A stretch of 64,000 nt of DNA from Fischerella sp. PCC 9431 (GCF_000447295.1 NZ_KE650771.1:753151-817150); one strand, 5' to 3'. Shown: positions 7,767 to 17,128, numbered from the stretch's first letter. A program made the numbers and translations. Notes: a model not told the origin generated them from the letters alone.

Positions 7767-9476
7767 TTAGTAATGATTCCCAGACTTGCGATGATGCACA
7801 GCAGTCACACCATCGTCTAAAACCTGACCATTATCTACAGTCGCATACACTAGCCAGTGGTCGCCTGCTTCCATCCGAGTTTCTACGGTACATTCTAAGT
7901 AAGCTAACGCATCTGTAAGGATGGGATTACCATTCTCGGCTTCTGTAGTAGTAACACCCTCAAAACGATCTTGCGCTGGCCCAAAGGGTTTCAGGAAATG
8001 CTTCATTAACCCTATGTGCTTTCCCTCCTTGAGGATATTCAGGACAAATTTGTTACCAGAGTGTGTCAAAGGTTCAACTGCTCGATCTTTGGCAACAGCA
8101 ACCGTGAAACCGGGAGGATTAAAGCTAGCTTGAGATACCCAAGAGGCTAACATCGCGCTAGAGATATCTCCTTGTTTAGCTGTAATTACACACAAAGAAC
8201 CAATCACTCGCCCTACAGCTTGTTCGACACTAGTAGCAGGTTGGCTGGGGGTACGTACTTTTTTGGCTTTTTTCAGTGCTTGGGCAAAGTCTGTTCCAGC
8301 TTCTTCACAAGTTTGCAAAGTCACATCGTTGGGTTTGAATTTAACTCGGATCGGTTCAAAACCAAATTGATAACCAGCATCTTTGAGTTTACCTTCAATC
8401 AGATCAATGGCTTCACCACTCCAACCATAGGAACCAAACACACCTGCGAGTTTGGTTTTAGTAGCTGTGGAAAGTACAATACCTAAAGCAGTCTGTACTG
8501 GTGTCGGTGCATGTCCACCAAGGGTAGGAGAACCAATGATAAAACCTGCTGCTTTCTCAACAGCAGCTTGAATCTCACCAGGTTCAGCAACTTCACAGTT
8601 AATAGATTCAACTCTGACACCTGCTTTGGTGATTCCGTGGGCGATCGCTTGGGCTAAGGTTGCGGTATTTCCGTAAGCTGAAGCATAAATTAATGCTACT
8701 GTAGTATCTAAAGAAGTCTGTTGCTGACTCCATTCCCGATAAGCTTTAGTTAGATCAATTAAGCCATAACGCACCAAAGGCCCATGATTTGGCGCGTACA
8801 TCCTCACCTGTAAATCGGCAAGTTTTTCCAATGTAGTTTCGATTTGACGGGCATGAGGAGCCATGAGACACTCAAAATAGTAGCGTCTGTCTTCTAGAAA
8901 AATTTGCCAACCTTCATCAAATACCTGATCGCCGCAGACATGCGCCCCGAATAGCTTATCTGTGTATAAAATTTCAGTTTGAGGATCATAAGTGCAAAGC
9001 TGATCCGGGTAGCGGGGATTAGGCGTAGGAATAAATTGTAAATGATGACCTTTACCTAAATCGAGGCTTTCTTCGCCACGTTTCACCAGAATCGGCAAAT
9101 CTGGATTTTCCAATGCGCCACGCAAATTAATCGCCCCTGGATTAGAACAAACAAAAGTTATCTGCGGCGCATGTTCCAGCAAAACTTTGAGAGTAGCAGC
9201 ACGATTGGGGTTGACATGACCGAGAATTACATAATCAATCTGTTTTAAATCAAACCGTTTTTGGAGTGCATCTAAATAAATTTCCGTAAAAGTTTCCCCT
9301 GGTGGATCAATTAGGGCAATTTTATCTCCTTGAATCAAATAAGAATTCGCAGTTGTACCCTTAGCCAGGGCGTATTCAATTTCAAATCTCAAACGAGTCC
9401 AACTGCGCGATCGCAATATGGTTGTATCTGTTGCGATGGGGAGAATTTGAACGTCACGAGGTTTTGTGGATGTCAT
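7767..9476 (-). CDS. flv1: Flavodiiron protein Flv1 (class C, diiron ligands replaced)
   Basis: A 569-residue three-domain flavodiiron protein: metallo-beta-lactamase-like (about 30-245), flavodoxin-like (about 258-400) and C-terminal flavin reductase (about 420-569). With Flv3 it accepts electrons after photosystem I and reduces oxygen to water in the light. The first metal motif, H-x-E-x-D-x-x-H in Flv3-type proteins, reads G-H-V-N-P-N-R here (His87), so the Glu, Asp and second His are lost. The later ligand region N-H-G-P-L-V follows the Flv1 pattern. This separates it from Flv3 and suggests it works only in a hetero-oligomer. It lies downstream of flv3 on the same strand; the gap is occupied by an opposite-strand gene and repeats. 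Confidence 0.9.
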   Translation of the reverse strand: MTSTKPRDVQILPIATDTTILRSRSWTRLRFEIEYALAKGTTANSYLIQGDKIALIDPPGETFTEIYLDALQKRFDLKQIDYVILGHVNPNRAATLKVLLEHAPQITFVCSNPGAINLRGALENPDLPILVKRGEESLDLGKGHHLQFIPTPNPRYPDQLCTYDPQTEILYTDKLFGAHVCGDQVFDEGWQIFLEDRRYYFECLMAPHARQIETTLEKLADLQVRMYAPNHGPLVRYGLIDLTKAYREWSQQQTSLDTTVALIYASAYGNTATLAQAIAHGITKAGVRVESINCEVAEPGEIQAAVEKAAGFIIGSPTLGGHAPTPVQTALGIVLSTATKTKLAGVFGSYGWSGEAIDLIEGKLKDAGYQFGFEPIRVKFKPNDVTLQTCEEAGTDFAQALKKAKKVRTPSQPATSVEQAVGRVIGSLCVITAKQGDISSAMLASWVSQASFNPPGFTVAVAKDRAVEPLTHSGNKFVLNILKEGKHIGLMKHFLKPFGPAQDRFEGVTTTEAENGNPILTDALAYLECTVETRMEAGDHWLVYATVDNGQVLDDGVTAVHHRKSGNHY

Positions 9477-9485
9477 AGTTTTGTA

Positions 9486-9615
9486 GGGGTAAGGGATAAG
9501 GGATCGGGGATTGGGGATAAGGGATAAAAGATAAGGAATTGGGGGTAAGGGATAAGGGATAAGGAATTGGGATTGGAGATAAAAGATAAGGGATCGGGGA
9601 TTGGGGATAAGAGAT
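9486..9615 (+). repeat. G-rich short tandem repeats, left arm around the four-helix-bundle gene
   Basis: Degenerate tandem units of the GGGATAA / GGGATTG / GGGATCG heptamer type. The 15-mer GGGATCGGGGATTGG occurs at 9500-9514 and 9590-9604. Its exact reverse complement occurs in the C-rich array at 10034-10048, so the two arrays form inverted arms around the gene at 9674. Confidence 0.85.
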
Positions 9616-9673
9616 TGGTAAAGATCTCTCGTAAAATTGGGGAACTCTAGATGAGAGATAAATAAAAAATGAT

Positions 9674-10072
9674 ATGGGTGATATTGGAGATAGAGGTTTT
9701 GAGTCTTTAGACTTCTATCAAGATGGGCTTAAGCTACTAAAAGCGGCTTATCGATTAGCACATAGTTTGCCAGATTACGAACGCTATAATTTGAGTGAGC
9801 AATTACGAAGAGCAGCATGTAGTGTTTTACTGAACATAGCCGAAGGCTATGGACGTTATCATTATCTCGATAGATTGCGTTTTTTGTACATTGCTCGTGG
9901 ATCATTGGCCGAGATTAAAAGCGCTTTTATTATTGCTGAGAGCTTGGGATACTGCAATCCGGAACAGTTAAATTGGGTCAGTCAGTTAAAAAACCAGATT
10001 GACAAGGGTCTAAACGGTTATGTTCCCCAATCTCCAATCCCCGATCCCCGATCCCCGATCCCCGATCCCTGA
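9674..10072 (+). CDS. Four-helix-bundle protein (S23 / rRNA intervening-sequence family)
   Basis: A 132-residue protein of the S23/IVP four-helix-bundle family, first found in intervening sequences of bacterial 23S rRNA genes and also common as stand-alone genes. Markers are L-R-R-A-A-C-S-V-L-L-N-I-A-E-G-Y-G-R in the second helix, and F-L-Y-I-A-R-G-S-L-A-E-I-K-S in the third. The last dozen residues (S-P-I-P-D-P repeats) are coded by the C-rich heptamer array, so the gene runs into flanking repeat DNA. It sits between flv3 and flv1 on the opposite strand. The function of stand-alone members is not settled; the repeat-bounded setting suggests a small mobile or recombining cassette. Confidence 0.85.
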   Translation: MGDIGDRGFESLDFYQDGLKLLKAAYRLAHSLPDYERYNLSEQLRRAACSVLLNIAEGYGRYHYLDRLRFLYIARGSLAEIKSAFIIAESLGYCNPEQLNWVSQLKNQIDKGLNGYVPQSPIPDPRSPIPDP

Positions 10073-10091
10073 TCCCCGATCTCCGATCCCT
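10023..10091 (+). repeat. C-rich short tandem repeats, right arm
   Basis: Tandem CCCCGAT heptamers, at least six. They complement the G-rich array at 9486-9615 and overlap the 3' end of the four-helix-bundle gene. The array stops two bases before the flv3 stop codon. Confidence 0.85.
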
Positions 10092-10092
10092 T

Positions 10093-11811
10093 CTAATAGT
10101 GATTTCCAACTTTACGATGATGCACAGCTGTTAAAGCTTCTGGCTTACTTACCCGTCCCGCATCAACTGTGCTGTAGACAATCCAGTGATCGCCGCAGTC
10201 CATGCGACTAGTCACTTCACACTCCATATATGCCAAAGCGTCGGTGAGGATGGGTGTACCATTTTCAGTTGGCTGAGTTCTCACTCCTTCAAAACGATCT
10301 GCACCAGGGGCGAAGCGTTTAAGGAAGTGTTTCATTAAACTTTGGTAATTACCTTCTTCCAGCACATTCAGGACAAATTTATCACCCACTTGCATCAGTG
10401 ATTCGATCGCCCGATCTTTCGCCACTGCAATTGATATTCCCAAGGGTTTGAAGCTAGCTTGACTCACCCAAGATGCTAACATCGCACTTTTAACATCGCC
10501 TTTTTGGGCAGTAATAATATACAAGCCACCGCTAATTCTACCCAAGGCTTTATCTAGGTCTGCGCCGAGGGATTTCATGGCTTTCATGCTTTTATCGCGT
10601 GTTACCCATTGGCCTAAATCTGTCCCTGATTCTTCCAACAACTTGTAGGTGTTTTCTGTGGGTGTTTCTTTGATCCGAATCGCTGGGAAAGCAAATTTTA
10701 AACCCAAATCCCGGAATTTACTCGCCAGTGGATCTATTGGTTCGTCATCACCACCACCTGTTTCAAAAATCCCCACAGCTTGTTTTTCTTTGACAGCACC
10801 TAAAACAGCACTAAGGGCAGTTTGTGCCGCAGCGTCAGATACTGGTGGTGTACCTACCACAATTCCTGCACATCGACCGACGAGTTCTTGGAGTTCTTGT
10901 AAGTCTGCTGACTTGAGATCCAAAAATTCTACTGCTACGCCTGTTTTGCTGATACCATTGGCAACAGCTTGCGCGAGGCGATCGCCCCAACCATAACCAG
11001 AAACGTAAAATACACCAACTGTTGTTTCTCCTTTGGTTTGAGATTGACTCCAAGTGCGGTAGCGTCCGGTGAGTTCTTCAACGTTGTGCGAAAGTAGCGG
11101 CCCGTGACCTGTGGCAATCATACCAATTTTTTCCAGTTCACCCATGCGTTTGAGGGCGGACAGCACTGATCGGGCATTAGGAGCCATTAAGCATTCATAG
11201 TAAAATTCAAAATCTGGGGATATGGCTTCTAAGTCTTCATCAAATGTCGCATCTGAACAATAATGTAACCCAAAAGCATCGCATGTGAAGAGAATTTCGG
11301 TTTTGTGGTCGTAGGTAAAGATGGTGTCAGGCCAGTGTAAGTTTGGAGCAATCACAAATTCTAATTCGTGACCGTTACCCAAATCTAAGCGATCGCCATT
11401 TTTCACAATCCGCCTTTTGAAAGGTTGATGTACCAAGTCTTCCAAAAACTGAATTGCAACCTTGGAACCAACAACAGTGATATCCGGGGCTAGTTGCAGG
11501 ACATCTTTAACTAAGCCACTGTGATCTGGCTCGGTATGACTGATAATTAAATAGTCAATGTCTGCTGGGTTTATTTGATTTTTGAGCGTATCTAAATATA
11601 GTCGGCGAAACTTTTCGTGAGAGGTATCGACTAAAGCTGTCTGCTCACCGCGTATGATAAACGAATTATAGGTAGTACCATTTTGCAGACCGAATTCAAT
11701 ATCGAAGCGATCGCGATCCCAGTCCAGAGAACGAATAGCTGTTGTGTCCGACGCTATCTCTGTTACCTGGATGGTCAGTCTTTTTTTCGGGTTTTCAGCG
11801 AGTGCTACCAT
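10093..11811 (-). CDS. flv3: Flavodiiron protein Flv3 (class C)
   Basis: A 572-residue flavodiiron protein with the same three domains as Flv1. The canonical diiron motif S-H-T-E-P-D-H-S-G is intact (His92, Glu94, Asp96, His97), followed by H-W-P-D-T-I-F-T-Y-D, C-D-A-F-G-L-H-Y and G-H-G-P-L-L. The N-terminal stretch L-D-W-D-R-D-R-F-D-I-E-F-G-L-Q-N is typical of Flv3. It acts with Flv1 in light-dependent oxygen reduction. It lies upstream of flv1; the 617-bp spacer contains the repeat-flanked four-helix-bundle gene. A short degraded copy of a related flavodiiron gene lies at 38407-38534. Paralogue assignment (vegetative or heterocyst form) cannot be made from sequence alone. Confidence 0.93.
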   Translation of the reverse strand: MVALAENPKKRLTIQVTEIASDTTAIRSLDWDRDRFDIEFGLQNGTTYNSFIIRGEQTALVDTSHEKFRRLYLDTLKNQINPADIDYLIISHTEPDHSGLVKDVLQLAPDITVVGSKVAIQFLEDLVHQPFKRRIVKNGDRLDLGNGHELEFVIAPNLHWPDTIFTYDHKTEILFTCDAFGLHYCSDATFDEDLEAISPDFEFYYECLMAPNARSVLSALKRMGELEKIGMIATGHGPLLSHNVEELTGRYRTWSQSQTKGETTVGVFYVSGYGWGDRLAQAVANGISKTGVAVEFLDLKSADLQELQELVGRCAGIVVGTPPVSDAAAQTALSAVLGAVKEKQAVGIFETGGGDDEPIDPLASKFRDLGLKFAFPAIRIKETPTENTYKLLEESGTDLGQWVTRDKSMKAMKSLGADLDKALGRISGGLYIITAQKGDVKSAMLASWVSQASFKPLGISIAVAKDRAIESLMQVGDKFVLNVLEEGNYQSLMKHFLKRFAPGADRFEGVRTQPTENGTPILTDALAYMECEVTSRMDCGDHWIVYSTVDAGRVSKPEALTAVHHRKVGNHY

Positions 11812-12114
11812 AACTGCCCTCCATAGCGAATGAGTATTTTTTCCTCTATGTTATATTCTGACACGAGGTTATTGTAAATATTTATTAAATATTTTATTGA
11901 TTAGTTAAAAAAGCTAAAAGTATAAATTTGTACTAACAATCAGGAGGATTAACTCCCTGTAACTTACATTCAATAACCTGAGATAGAAGAAATTTATAAG
12001 TGTAGCCTTCTAGTATGAATGTAGCAACATTGAAAGTGCCATCAACAAAGATTGGATTGCGATCGCTTTCTTTACTGGCATTACTAATAAATCTTATGAA
12101 AATTCTAACTGTAG
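11812..12114. other. Divergent promoter region, flv3 / coaX
   Basis: No supported gene. It should hold the divergent promoters of flv3 (minus) and coaX (plus). A 45-codon frame from 12015 overlaps the coaX start and has no family support. An AGGAGG-like sequence at about 11942 is not placed before a convincing start codon. Confidence 0.45.
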
Positions 12115-12921
12115 ATGTACTCGGAAATTTGGTTAGCTCTAATCATTGGTAATTCCCGGTTGCACTGGGGTTGGTTTGAAGGTAAAACACTCTACCATAC
12201 CTGGAATACAGAACGTCTTCCGAAGTCGTTTGTGTATAAATTATCTCAATGCCGAACCCTAAATGAAATACTTAACAGCCTCTCTCTGAATTCAAGCATA
12301 CCCGACACTCCCAACATACCCCACGCTTCCGACCGACCCATTCGGATTTTCCTCGCCTCAGTAGTTCCAAGTCAAACAGCATTATGGTTAACTTACCCAA
12401 ATGTTCGTGTTGTTACCTTAGATGAAATACTCCTCGAAGATATGTATCCCACTTTCGGAATAGACCGCGCTTTAGCTTTATGGGGTGCGGGGGTAACTTG
12501 GGGTTTTCCGATGTTAGTAATAGATGCGGGTACAGCACTGACTTTCACGGGTGCTGATGCGAACCAAAAGCTTGTTGGGGGTGCGATTTTACCGGGATTG
12601 GGTTTGCAAATAGCGACTCTTACTCAAAAAACTGGACAATTACCAAATGTGGAATTACCTCCAGATTTACCGCAACGCTTTGCTTTGAATACTCCAGAAG
12701 CGATCCAAAGCGGGGTGATTTATAGCTTGTTAGCCGGAATTAAAGATTTTGTTGAGGCATGGTGGCAGTTATTTCCCCAAAGTAAGATTGCTATTACTGG
12801 GGGCGATCGCACTTTTTTAATTAACTATCTACAATCCCAATTACCACAGATAACAGCACAAATAATAGTAGAACCAAATTTGGTATTCTGGGGAATGCGA
12901 GAAATTGTGACTAGTTGTTAA
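12115..12921 (+). CDS. coaX: Type III pantothenate kinase
   Basis: A 268-residue enzyme that phosphorylates pantothenate in the first committed step of coenzyme A synthesis. It belongs to the ASKHA fold. Visible motifs are the N-terminal phosphate loop [12 protein letters not shown], the [12 protein letters not shown] motif (family G-x-D-R), [11 protein letters not shown] and G-G-A-I-L-P-G-L. Type III kinases need a monovalent cation and resist CoA feedback. The ATG at 12115 is accepted because the conserved core begins a few residues later. coaD, a later step of the pathway, is at 48.9 kb. Confidence 0.92.
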   Translation: MYSEIWLALIIGNSRLHWGWFEGKTLYHTWNTERLPKSFVYKLSQCRTLNEILNSLSLNSSIPDTPNIPHASDRPIRIFLASVVPSQTALWLTYPNVRVVTLDEILLEDMYPTFGIDRALALWGAGVTWGFPMLVIDAGTALTFTGADANQKLVGGAILPGLGLQIATLTQKTGQLPNVELPPDLPQRFALNTPEAIQSGVIYSLLAGIKDFVEAWWQLFPQSKIAITGGDRTFLINYLQSQLPQITAQIIVEPNLVFWGMREIVTSC

Positions 12922-12955
12922 TTATTTCAATGAGTGTTTAAACTATAACCACTAA

Positions 12956-13774
12956 TTAAACATTATCATTTAATATAAAATCCCGGATCTCCTTAGCGAC
13001 AATCGCAGCACAGTTTTCCGGCAAATTCTGTCCTACATGGTCGATAATTTTCAGATTGGCTTGTGGAATTATTTTTGCGTAATTATTGCTCTTAGCCAAG
13101 GCATCTGGAGAGTCTTTGCCACCCTGTAAAATTAACATAGGAACTGTTAAAAAATCTAACTTATCTTGTACTAATTCGGCACGAATTTCTGGTAATTGAC
13201 GCGAAAATAACAACTCACTACCTGTTGGATTTTGCAGCATTAATTGTTGTTGTTGCCAATCCTGTTCTATTTGTGTATCTAAACCTAGAATTTTTGTCAA
13301 AGGACGAAGAATCCTTAACATTTTAAATATCCACAGGGGACGTTTCATCAAACCCTGTAACTTTTTCCAATTTTTGTCTAATGCTTCCGTTTCTACGCCT
13401 TCTGGTGCTAATAGTACTAAACCATATACTTGTTCGGGATACTTTAAAGCATAACTTGTCGCAATCCAAGCACCAACGGAATGTCCTACTAAATATACTC
13501 TTTCTAGTTTCAAAGCTTGTAAGAACTCAGCCAGACATTCTACTTGCAAATCAATTGAGTAGTGAATAGTAGGATAATCCGATTCACCGAAGCCAAATAA
13601 ATCTGGTGCAAAACAATGGAAATCTAATGAAAGTGATTCTATTACTGCTACCCATTCACTACTATCATTCCAAGCACCATGCAAAAAAACTACGGGTATT
13701 CCCTCTCCAACTTCACGCCAGAATAATAACCCTTGAGAAAGCTTTCTCCGGGAGTTACGAAATAAGTTATTCAT
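12956..13774 (-). CDS. Alpha/beta hydrolase
   Basis: A 272-residue single-domain alpha/beta hydrolase. The oxyanion-hole motif is V-F-L-H-G-A-W, the nucleophile elbow is G-H-S-V-G-A-W, a likely acid is in L-Q-G-G-K-D-S-P-D, and the catalytic His is probably in I-D-H-V-G-Q-N. No signal peptide is visible, so it is likely cytoplasmic. The substrate is unknown; cyanobacteria have many such esterase or hydrolase paralogues. It is convergent with coaX, with 34 bp between stops. Confidence 0.85.
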   Translation of the reverse strand: MNNLFRNSRRKLSQGLLFWREVGEGIPVVFLHGAWNDSSEWVAVIESLSLDFHCFAPDLFGFGESDYPTIHYSIDLQVECLAEFLQALKLERVYLVGHSVGAWIATSYALKYPEQVYGLVLLAPEGVETEALDKNWKKLQGLMKRPLWIFKMLRILRPLTKILGLDTQIEQDWQQQQLMLQNPTGSELLFSRQLPEIRAELVQDKLDFLTVPMLILQGGKDSPDALAKSNNYAKIIPQANLKIIDHVGQNLPENCAAIVAKEIRDFILNDNV

Positions 13775-13804
13775 TTTTCATGTAGTAATTAAGTTTTAAT
13801 TTGT

Positions 13805-13871
13805 AAATTTGTAGTAGATAGCAGATAGTAGGTAGTGAAAATTTTAACTACTAACTACTAACCACTAAAAT
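13805..13871. repeat. Short tandem repeats (ACTAACT type)
   Basis: Degenerate heptamers of the TAGTAGA and ACTAACT type lie between the NUDIX and hydrolase genes. The same ACTAACT family recurs upstream of lgt at about 48590-48640. Confidence 0.6.
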
Positions 13872-14366
13872 TTATGCCAGTGTTGTCAGACCTTTTAAGT
13901 AGTCTTCTAATTGGCGGTTATGGTCATGAGACATAAAATCTGGAGGTAAAGAGTCGAGAGGAAAAGCCTGGATTTCCATTACTTCTAATGTGTCTTGAAT
14001 CTCCATTTTCCCTTGTACATCTGCTTCCACGACAATACAAATTGAATGTATTCTTGGGTCACGGTCTGGAGCAGAATAAACTCCTACTAAACGCCTAATC
14101 CTAACTAATTCTAATCCAGTTTCTTCCATCAGTTCTCGACGGACTGCATTTGGTATATCTTCTCCCCAGTCCACCATCCCTCCAGGTAAAGCCCAACGAC
14201 CATTATCTCGCCTTCGGATTAGCACTATTTGACCATCGGGTAAAATAGGAATAATACTTGTACCAGGGATCGGATGACGAAAAATAATCCCCAGTACAGT
14301 TTGCCCAAATCGCCATAGACCACGTGTGGATTGAATTGCCACAGTAAAAAAAGCCAAAACGTTCAA
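13872..14366 (-). CDS. NUDIX hydrolase
   Basis: A 164-residue protein with a complete Nudix box, G-x5-E-x7-R-E-x-x-E-E-x-G, seen as G-M-V-D-W-G-E through R-R-E-L-M-E-E-T-G-L. The box binds Mg2+ and the enzyme should cleave a nucleoside diphosphate linked to another group; the substrate cannot be read from sequence. The flanks I-P-G-T-S-I-I-P-I-L-P and D-N-G-R-W-A-L-P-G-G are typical. The N-terminal 25 residues contain a mildly hydrophobic stretch (V-L-A-F-F-T-V-A-I). It lies upstream of the hydrolase on the same strand, with about 100 bp and repeats between. Confidence 0.9.
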   Translation of the reverse strand: MNVLAFFTVAIQSTRGLWRFGQTVLGIIFRHPIPGTSIIPILPDGQIVLIRRRDNGRWALPGGMVDWGEDIPNAVRRELMEETGLELVRIRRLVGVYSAPDRDPRIHSICIVVEADVQGKMEIQDTLEVMEIQAFPLDSLPPDFMSHDHNRQLEDYLKGLTTLA

Positions 14367-15046
14367 TCTTCAAATATTGGTAAGTTATGTGTGTTGTACT
14401 TTAAAGTTACCCATTATCACATTTGCTCAACTAAATTGTTGAGTATGTTCTTATACAATAAGATTTGTGATTTTGAGGTCGATTCTAATGGTTAGGTTAG
14501 AACATACAAATTTTAACATCTGGTTGCAGTAATTATAGTGAGTGTGAGTATACATAACTTAGATTTGCTAAACAAGCTATAGGTTGGAGCATAACAAATA
14601 TATAAAGTTATTTTTCTATAAACGTAATCTAAAAAAATCTAATATCTTTTGAGAATAATTTAACTTTTTTCCAATAGAATAGAAAGCTTTTCTCTATAAA
14701 AAAATAAGAATATTTTTTTAGAAATTGGGATCAATAGATTAACTAATTTCCCAAAAAACAGATATATTGGTTTGCAGTTAATGTATTAATTATTGCGCTA
14801 TCACATGTTAATTGTGCATAATAATTGCAATGGTAGTTGTTATTACAATAGCAGTAATAGTGGTTTGTATTATATAGCTAAAAATTATATATAAGTTATA
14901 ATTAGGATCAAGCACAATGCCGATTGATTAATTTTTGCTCGTTGTTAACTCATAACTCGTATTAATTTGCGTTTTATTGTATCACTTGCTCTCATTCATA
15001 TTTCTAACTAGAGATAGAAATAATCACACCGGCATTTGAATTTAAG
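14367..15046. other. AT-rich gene-free region
   Basis: Very AT-rich with no supported gene or clear repeat. It must include the NUDIX promoter (minus strand). The following 400 bases hold a separate promoter and leader. Confidence 0.4.
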
Positions 15047-15076
15047 TTGACACAATTAATAAAGATACGTTAGGAT
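15047..15076 (+). promoter_or_regulatory. Sigma-70 type promoter for the 15.08-15.46 kb leader
   Basis: A perfect -35 hexamer TTGACA (15047-15052) is followed after 18 bp by TAGGAT (15071-15076), a fair -10 box. Transcription would start near 15083, giving a leader of roughly 380 nt before the ATG at 15463. Confidence 0.55.
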
Positions 15077-15082
15077 ATATTG

Positions 15083-15440
15083 CTGTTTAACAGCGCAAGA
15101 CTAAAAAACCTACCGGGTGACTTTCGGAAAGTATACGTCCAAAAGTCAAATTGACGAGATTTAAGGGAATGTCACTCAGCCTAATTAGGCAAACTGAGTG
15201 CAGCCCTGGAACTTGCACAAAGCAAGATCACAATGATGCCGCTATGCGCCTTGTTGTGAATCTCCTTACTCTGAGTAAAGAGAGCGTCAAATAACGAATC
15301 AGCAGGTTTATCCTGTCTATTAAATAATCCTGTTGCTTTCAGCCACAGGAATATTCAAAGCTTCACTAGGCTCAAACTACAATCAAAGTAAAGATAATCC
15401 TAGTTGAAATTGTCTAGATATGGCCTAAGTAAGGCTTTTT
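15083..15440 (+). ncRNA. Candidate structured leader or small RNA upstream of a 54-residue protein gene
   Basis: The segment between the promoter and the downstream gene has several short perfect inverted repeats: GCTG-tttaa-CAGC near the predicted 5' end, ACTTT-cgg-AAAGT around 15120, CACTCAG...CTGAGTG around a CCTAATTAGG core (about 15173-15200), and TTACTC-TGAGTAA around 15265-15278. It ends in a weak hairpin GCCT-aagta-AGGC followed by TTTTT (15423-15440). It is markedly less AT-rich than the DNA before it. I do not recognise an Rfam family. It could be a cis-acting attenuator or an independent small RNA. Confidence 0.4.
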
Positions 15441-15462
15441 GTTGTTTATTCATGAGGTGAAC

Positions 15463-15627
15463 ATGGCTAAGCGCCGTAATCCGAAAAAAGAAAAGGCGCT
15501 ACGGAACCAGGCGTATGCCCGAAAGTTTCGTAAACGGACTACCACAGGAAGGATGCAGAGAAGGTTCCAACAAAGACCGCCGAAGAATGAAGAGGATGAG
15601 GGAGCAGCAGCAGTTGACGCTGAATAA
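15463..15627 (+). CDS. Small basic conserved protein, function unknown
   Basis: A 54-residue, strongly basic protein (M-A-K-R-R-N-P-K-K-E-K-A-L-R-N-Q-A) with an acidic C-terminal tail (E-E-D-E-G). The start at 15463 is chosen over 15439 because a good ribosome-binding site, GAGGTGA, sits two bases upstream. The composition suggests RNA or ribosome binding, but no known family is recognised. It is preceded by a long leader and followed by a clear terminator, so it is its own transcription unit. Confidence 0.75.
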   Translation: MAKRRNPKKEKALRNQAYARKFRKRTTTGRMQRRFQQRPPKNEEDEGAAAVDAE

Positions 15628-15672
15628 TTTCCCTATTCAAAAGGTTGCTCTTTTTTTGTTTTAAGTTATCAA

Positions 15673-15696
15673 GGCGTAGGTATATACGCCTTTTTT
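15673..15696 (+). terminator. Rho-independent terminator
   Basis: GGCGTA-ggtata-TACGCC followed directly by TTTTTT, 45 bp downstream of the small basic protein gene. Confidence 0.8.
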
Positions 15697-15742
15697 CATA
15701 GTAGAAACGTATAGCTTGCTTGGTGCAGGGTATACTTATGTA

Positions 15743-17128
15743 CTATTGTGCAAGTTGAGTACGAGCATTCATGATAGCTGTTTTTACCTGATCAAAACCT
15801 GTACCACCATAGCTGTTACGCGCAGCAACTACTTTGCGAGGCGATATTGCTGCGTAAATGTCTTCTGCAAATGCGGGATGAAGTTGTTTCCACTCTTCCA
15901 AGGTTAAATCTTTGAGTAATTTGCCAGCAGTAATACTTGTTTTTACAACTTTACCTACAAGATTGTATGCTTCTCGGAATGGTACACCTCGTGCTGCTAG
16001 GTAATCTGCAACATCGGTAGCATTAGAGAAGTCTTCACAGACCGCTTGTGCTAAACGCTGGGTGCGAAACTCTAAACCTTCTCGTAACAAAATGGTCATT
16101 GCCTCCAGACATGCTTTGATAGTGTTAACGCTATCAAATAGACCTTCTTTGTCTTCTTGTAAATCTTTGTTATATGCCAAGGGTAGTCCCTTCATGATTA
16201 CCAACAATCCTTGGAGATGACCAAAGACACGTCCTGTTTTTCCCCGCACTAATTCTGGGACATCAGGGTTTTTCTTTTGGGGCATGATGCTCGAACCCGT
16301 TGCACAGCTATCTTTGAGGGTGACAAAACCAAATTCTTCTGATGCCCAAAGAATAATTTCTTCGCTCAGACGGCTCAGGTGAACCATGATTAAGCTAGCA
16401 GCAGATAAAAATTCGATCGCAAAATCGCGATCGCTCACTCCATCCAAACTGTTAGCATAAGCGCTATCAAAATGCAATAGCTGGGCTGTGTAATGGCGAT
16501 CAATGGGGAAAGTGGTTCCAGCCAAAGCACCACAACCTAAAGGAGAGATATTAACTCGCTTGTGGACATCTCCTAAACGTTCCCAATCCCGTTGTGTCAT
16601 TTGAAAGTACGCTAACAAGTGGTGAGCTAGACTTAAGGGTTGGGCGCGTTGTAAGTGAGTGTAACCAGGAATTAAAGTTTCAACGTGATTCTCAGCAATA
16701 TCTAAAAGGACATTTTGGAATTCTCGTAGTTGCTGGCGAATTTGTTGAATTTGGTCACGTAAGTATAATCTGGTATCTGTTCCTACTTGATCATTACGAG
16801 ACCGTCCAGTGTGTAACTTTTTACCTACATCACCCATAATTTCCACAAGACGATGCTCAACAGCAAAGTGTACATCTTCTGCTTCAACGCCAGGGTTAAA
16901 CTTGCCTTGGCGATATTCTTGGCGAATCTGTTCTAAACCAGCAACTAATTGCTCTCCTTCTTCAGGAGGAATAATACCGCATTTAGTTAGCATCTGAGCA
17001 TGAGCAACAGAGCCAGTCAAGTCATATTCAATTAATTCAATATCAAAGCTAATACTTGCATTAAAGCGAGCGATCGCAGGATGTAAAGCTGATTCAAATC
17101 GCTGGCTCCAAGTTTGCTGTTCAGTCAT
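15743..17128 (-). CDS. argH: Argininosuccinate lyase
   Basis: A 461-residue enzyme that splits argininosuccinate into arginine and fumarate, the last step of arginine synthesis. The fumarase/aspartase signature [12 protein letters not shown] is at residues 278-289 and contains the catalytic Ser. The substrate-binding stretches [10 protein letters not shown] and T-H-L-Q-R-A-Q-P are intact. Length is normal. Its product feeds cyanophycin synthesis (cphA at 23.7 kb). Short tandem repeats fill the region directly upstream. Confidence 0.96.
   Translation of the reverse strand: MTEQQTWSQRFESALHPAIARFNASISFDIELIEYDLTGSVAHAQMLTKCGIIPPEEGEQLVAGLEQIRQEYRQGKFNPGVEAEDVHFAVEHRLVEIMGDVGKKLHTGRSRNDQVGTDTRLYLRDQIQQIRQQLREFQNVLLDIAENHVETLIPGYTHLQRAQPLSLAHHLLAYFQMTQRDWERLGDVHKRVNISPLGCGALAGTTFPIDRHYTAQLLHFDSAYANSLDGVSDRDFAIEFLSAASLIMVHLSRLSEEIILWASEEFGFVTLKDSCATGSSIMPQKKNPDVPELVRGKTGRVFGHLQGLLVIMKGLPLAYNKDLQEDKEGLFDSVNTIKACLEAMTILLREGLEFRTQRLAQAVCEDFSNATDVADYLAARGVPFREAYNLVGKVVKTSITAGKLLKDLTLEEWKQLHPAFAEDIYAAISPRKVVAARNSYGGTGFDQVKTAIMNARTQLAQ

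Noticed and set aside
7974-8020. G-P-A-Q-D-R-F segment in Flv1 as a possible repeat insertion
   Set aside because: The matching Flv3 segment (A-P-G-A-D-R-F) has the same length and position, so it is ordinary divergence.
15083-15440. 6S RNA, tmRNA or RNase P RNA in the long leader
   Set aside because: I could not find the conserved core sequences of tmRNA or RNase P, and 6S cannot be decided without folding and comparison.
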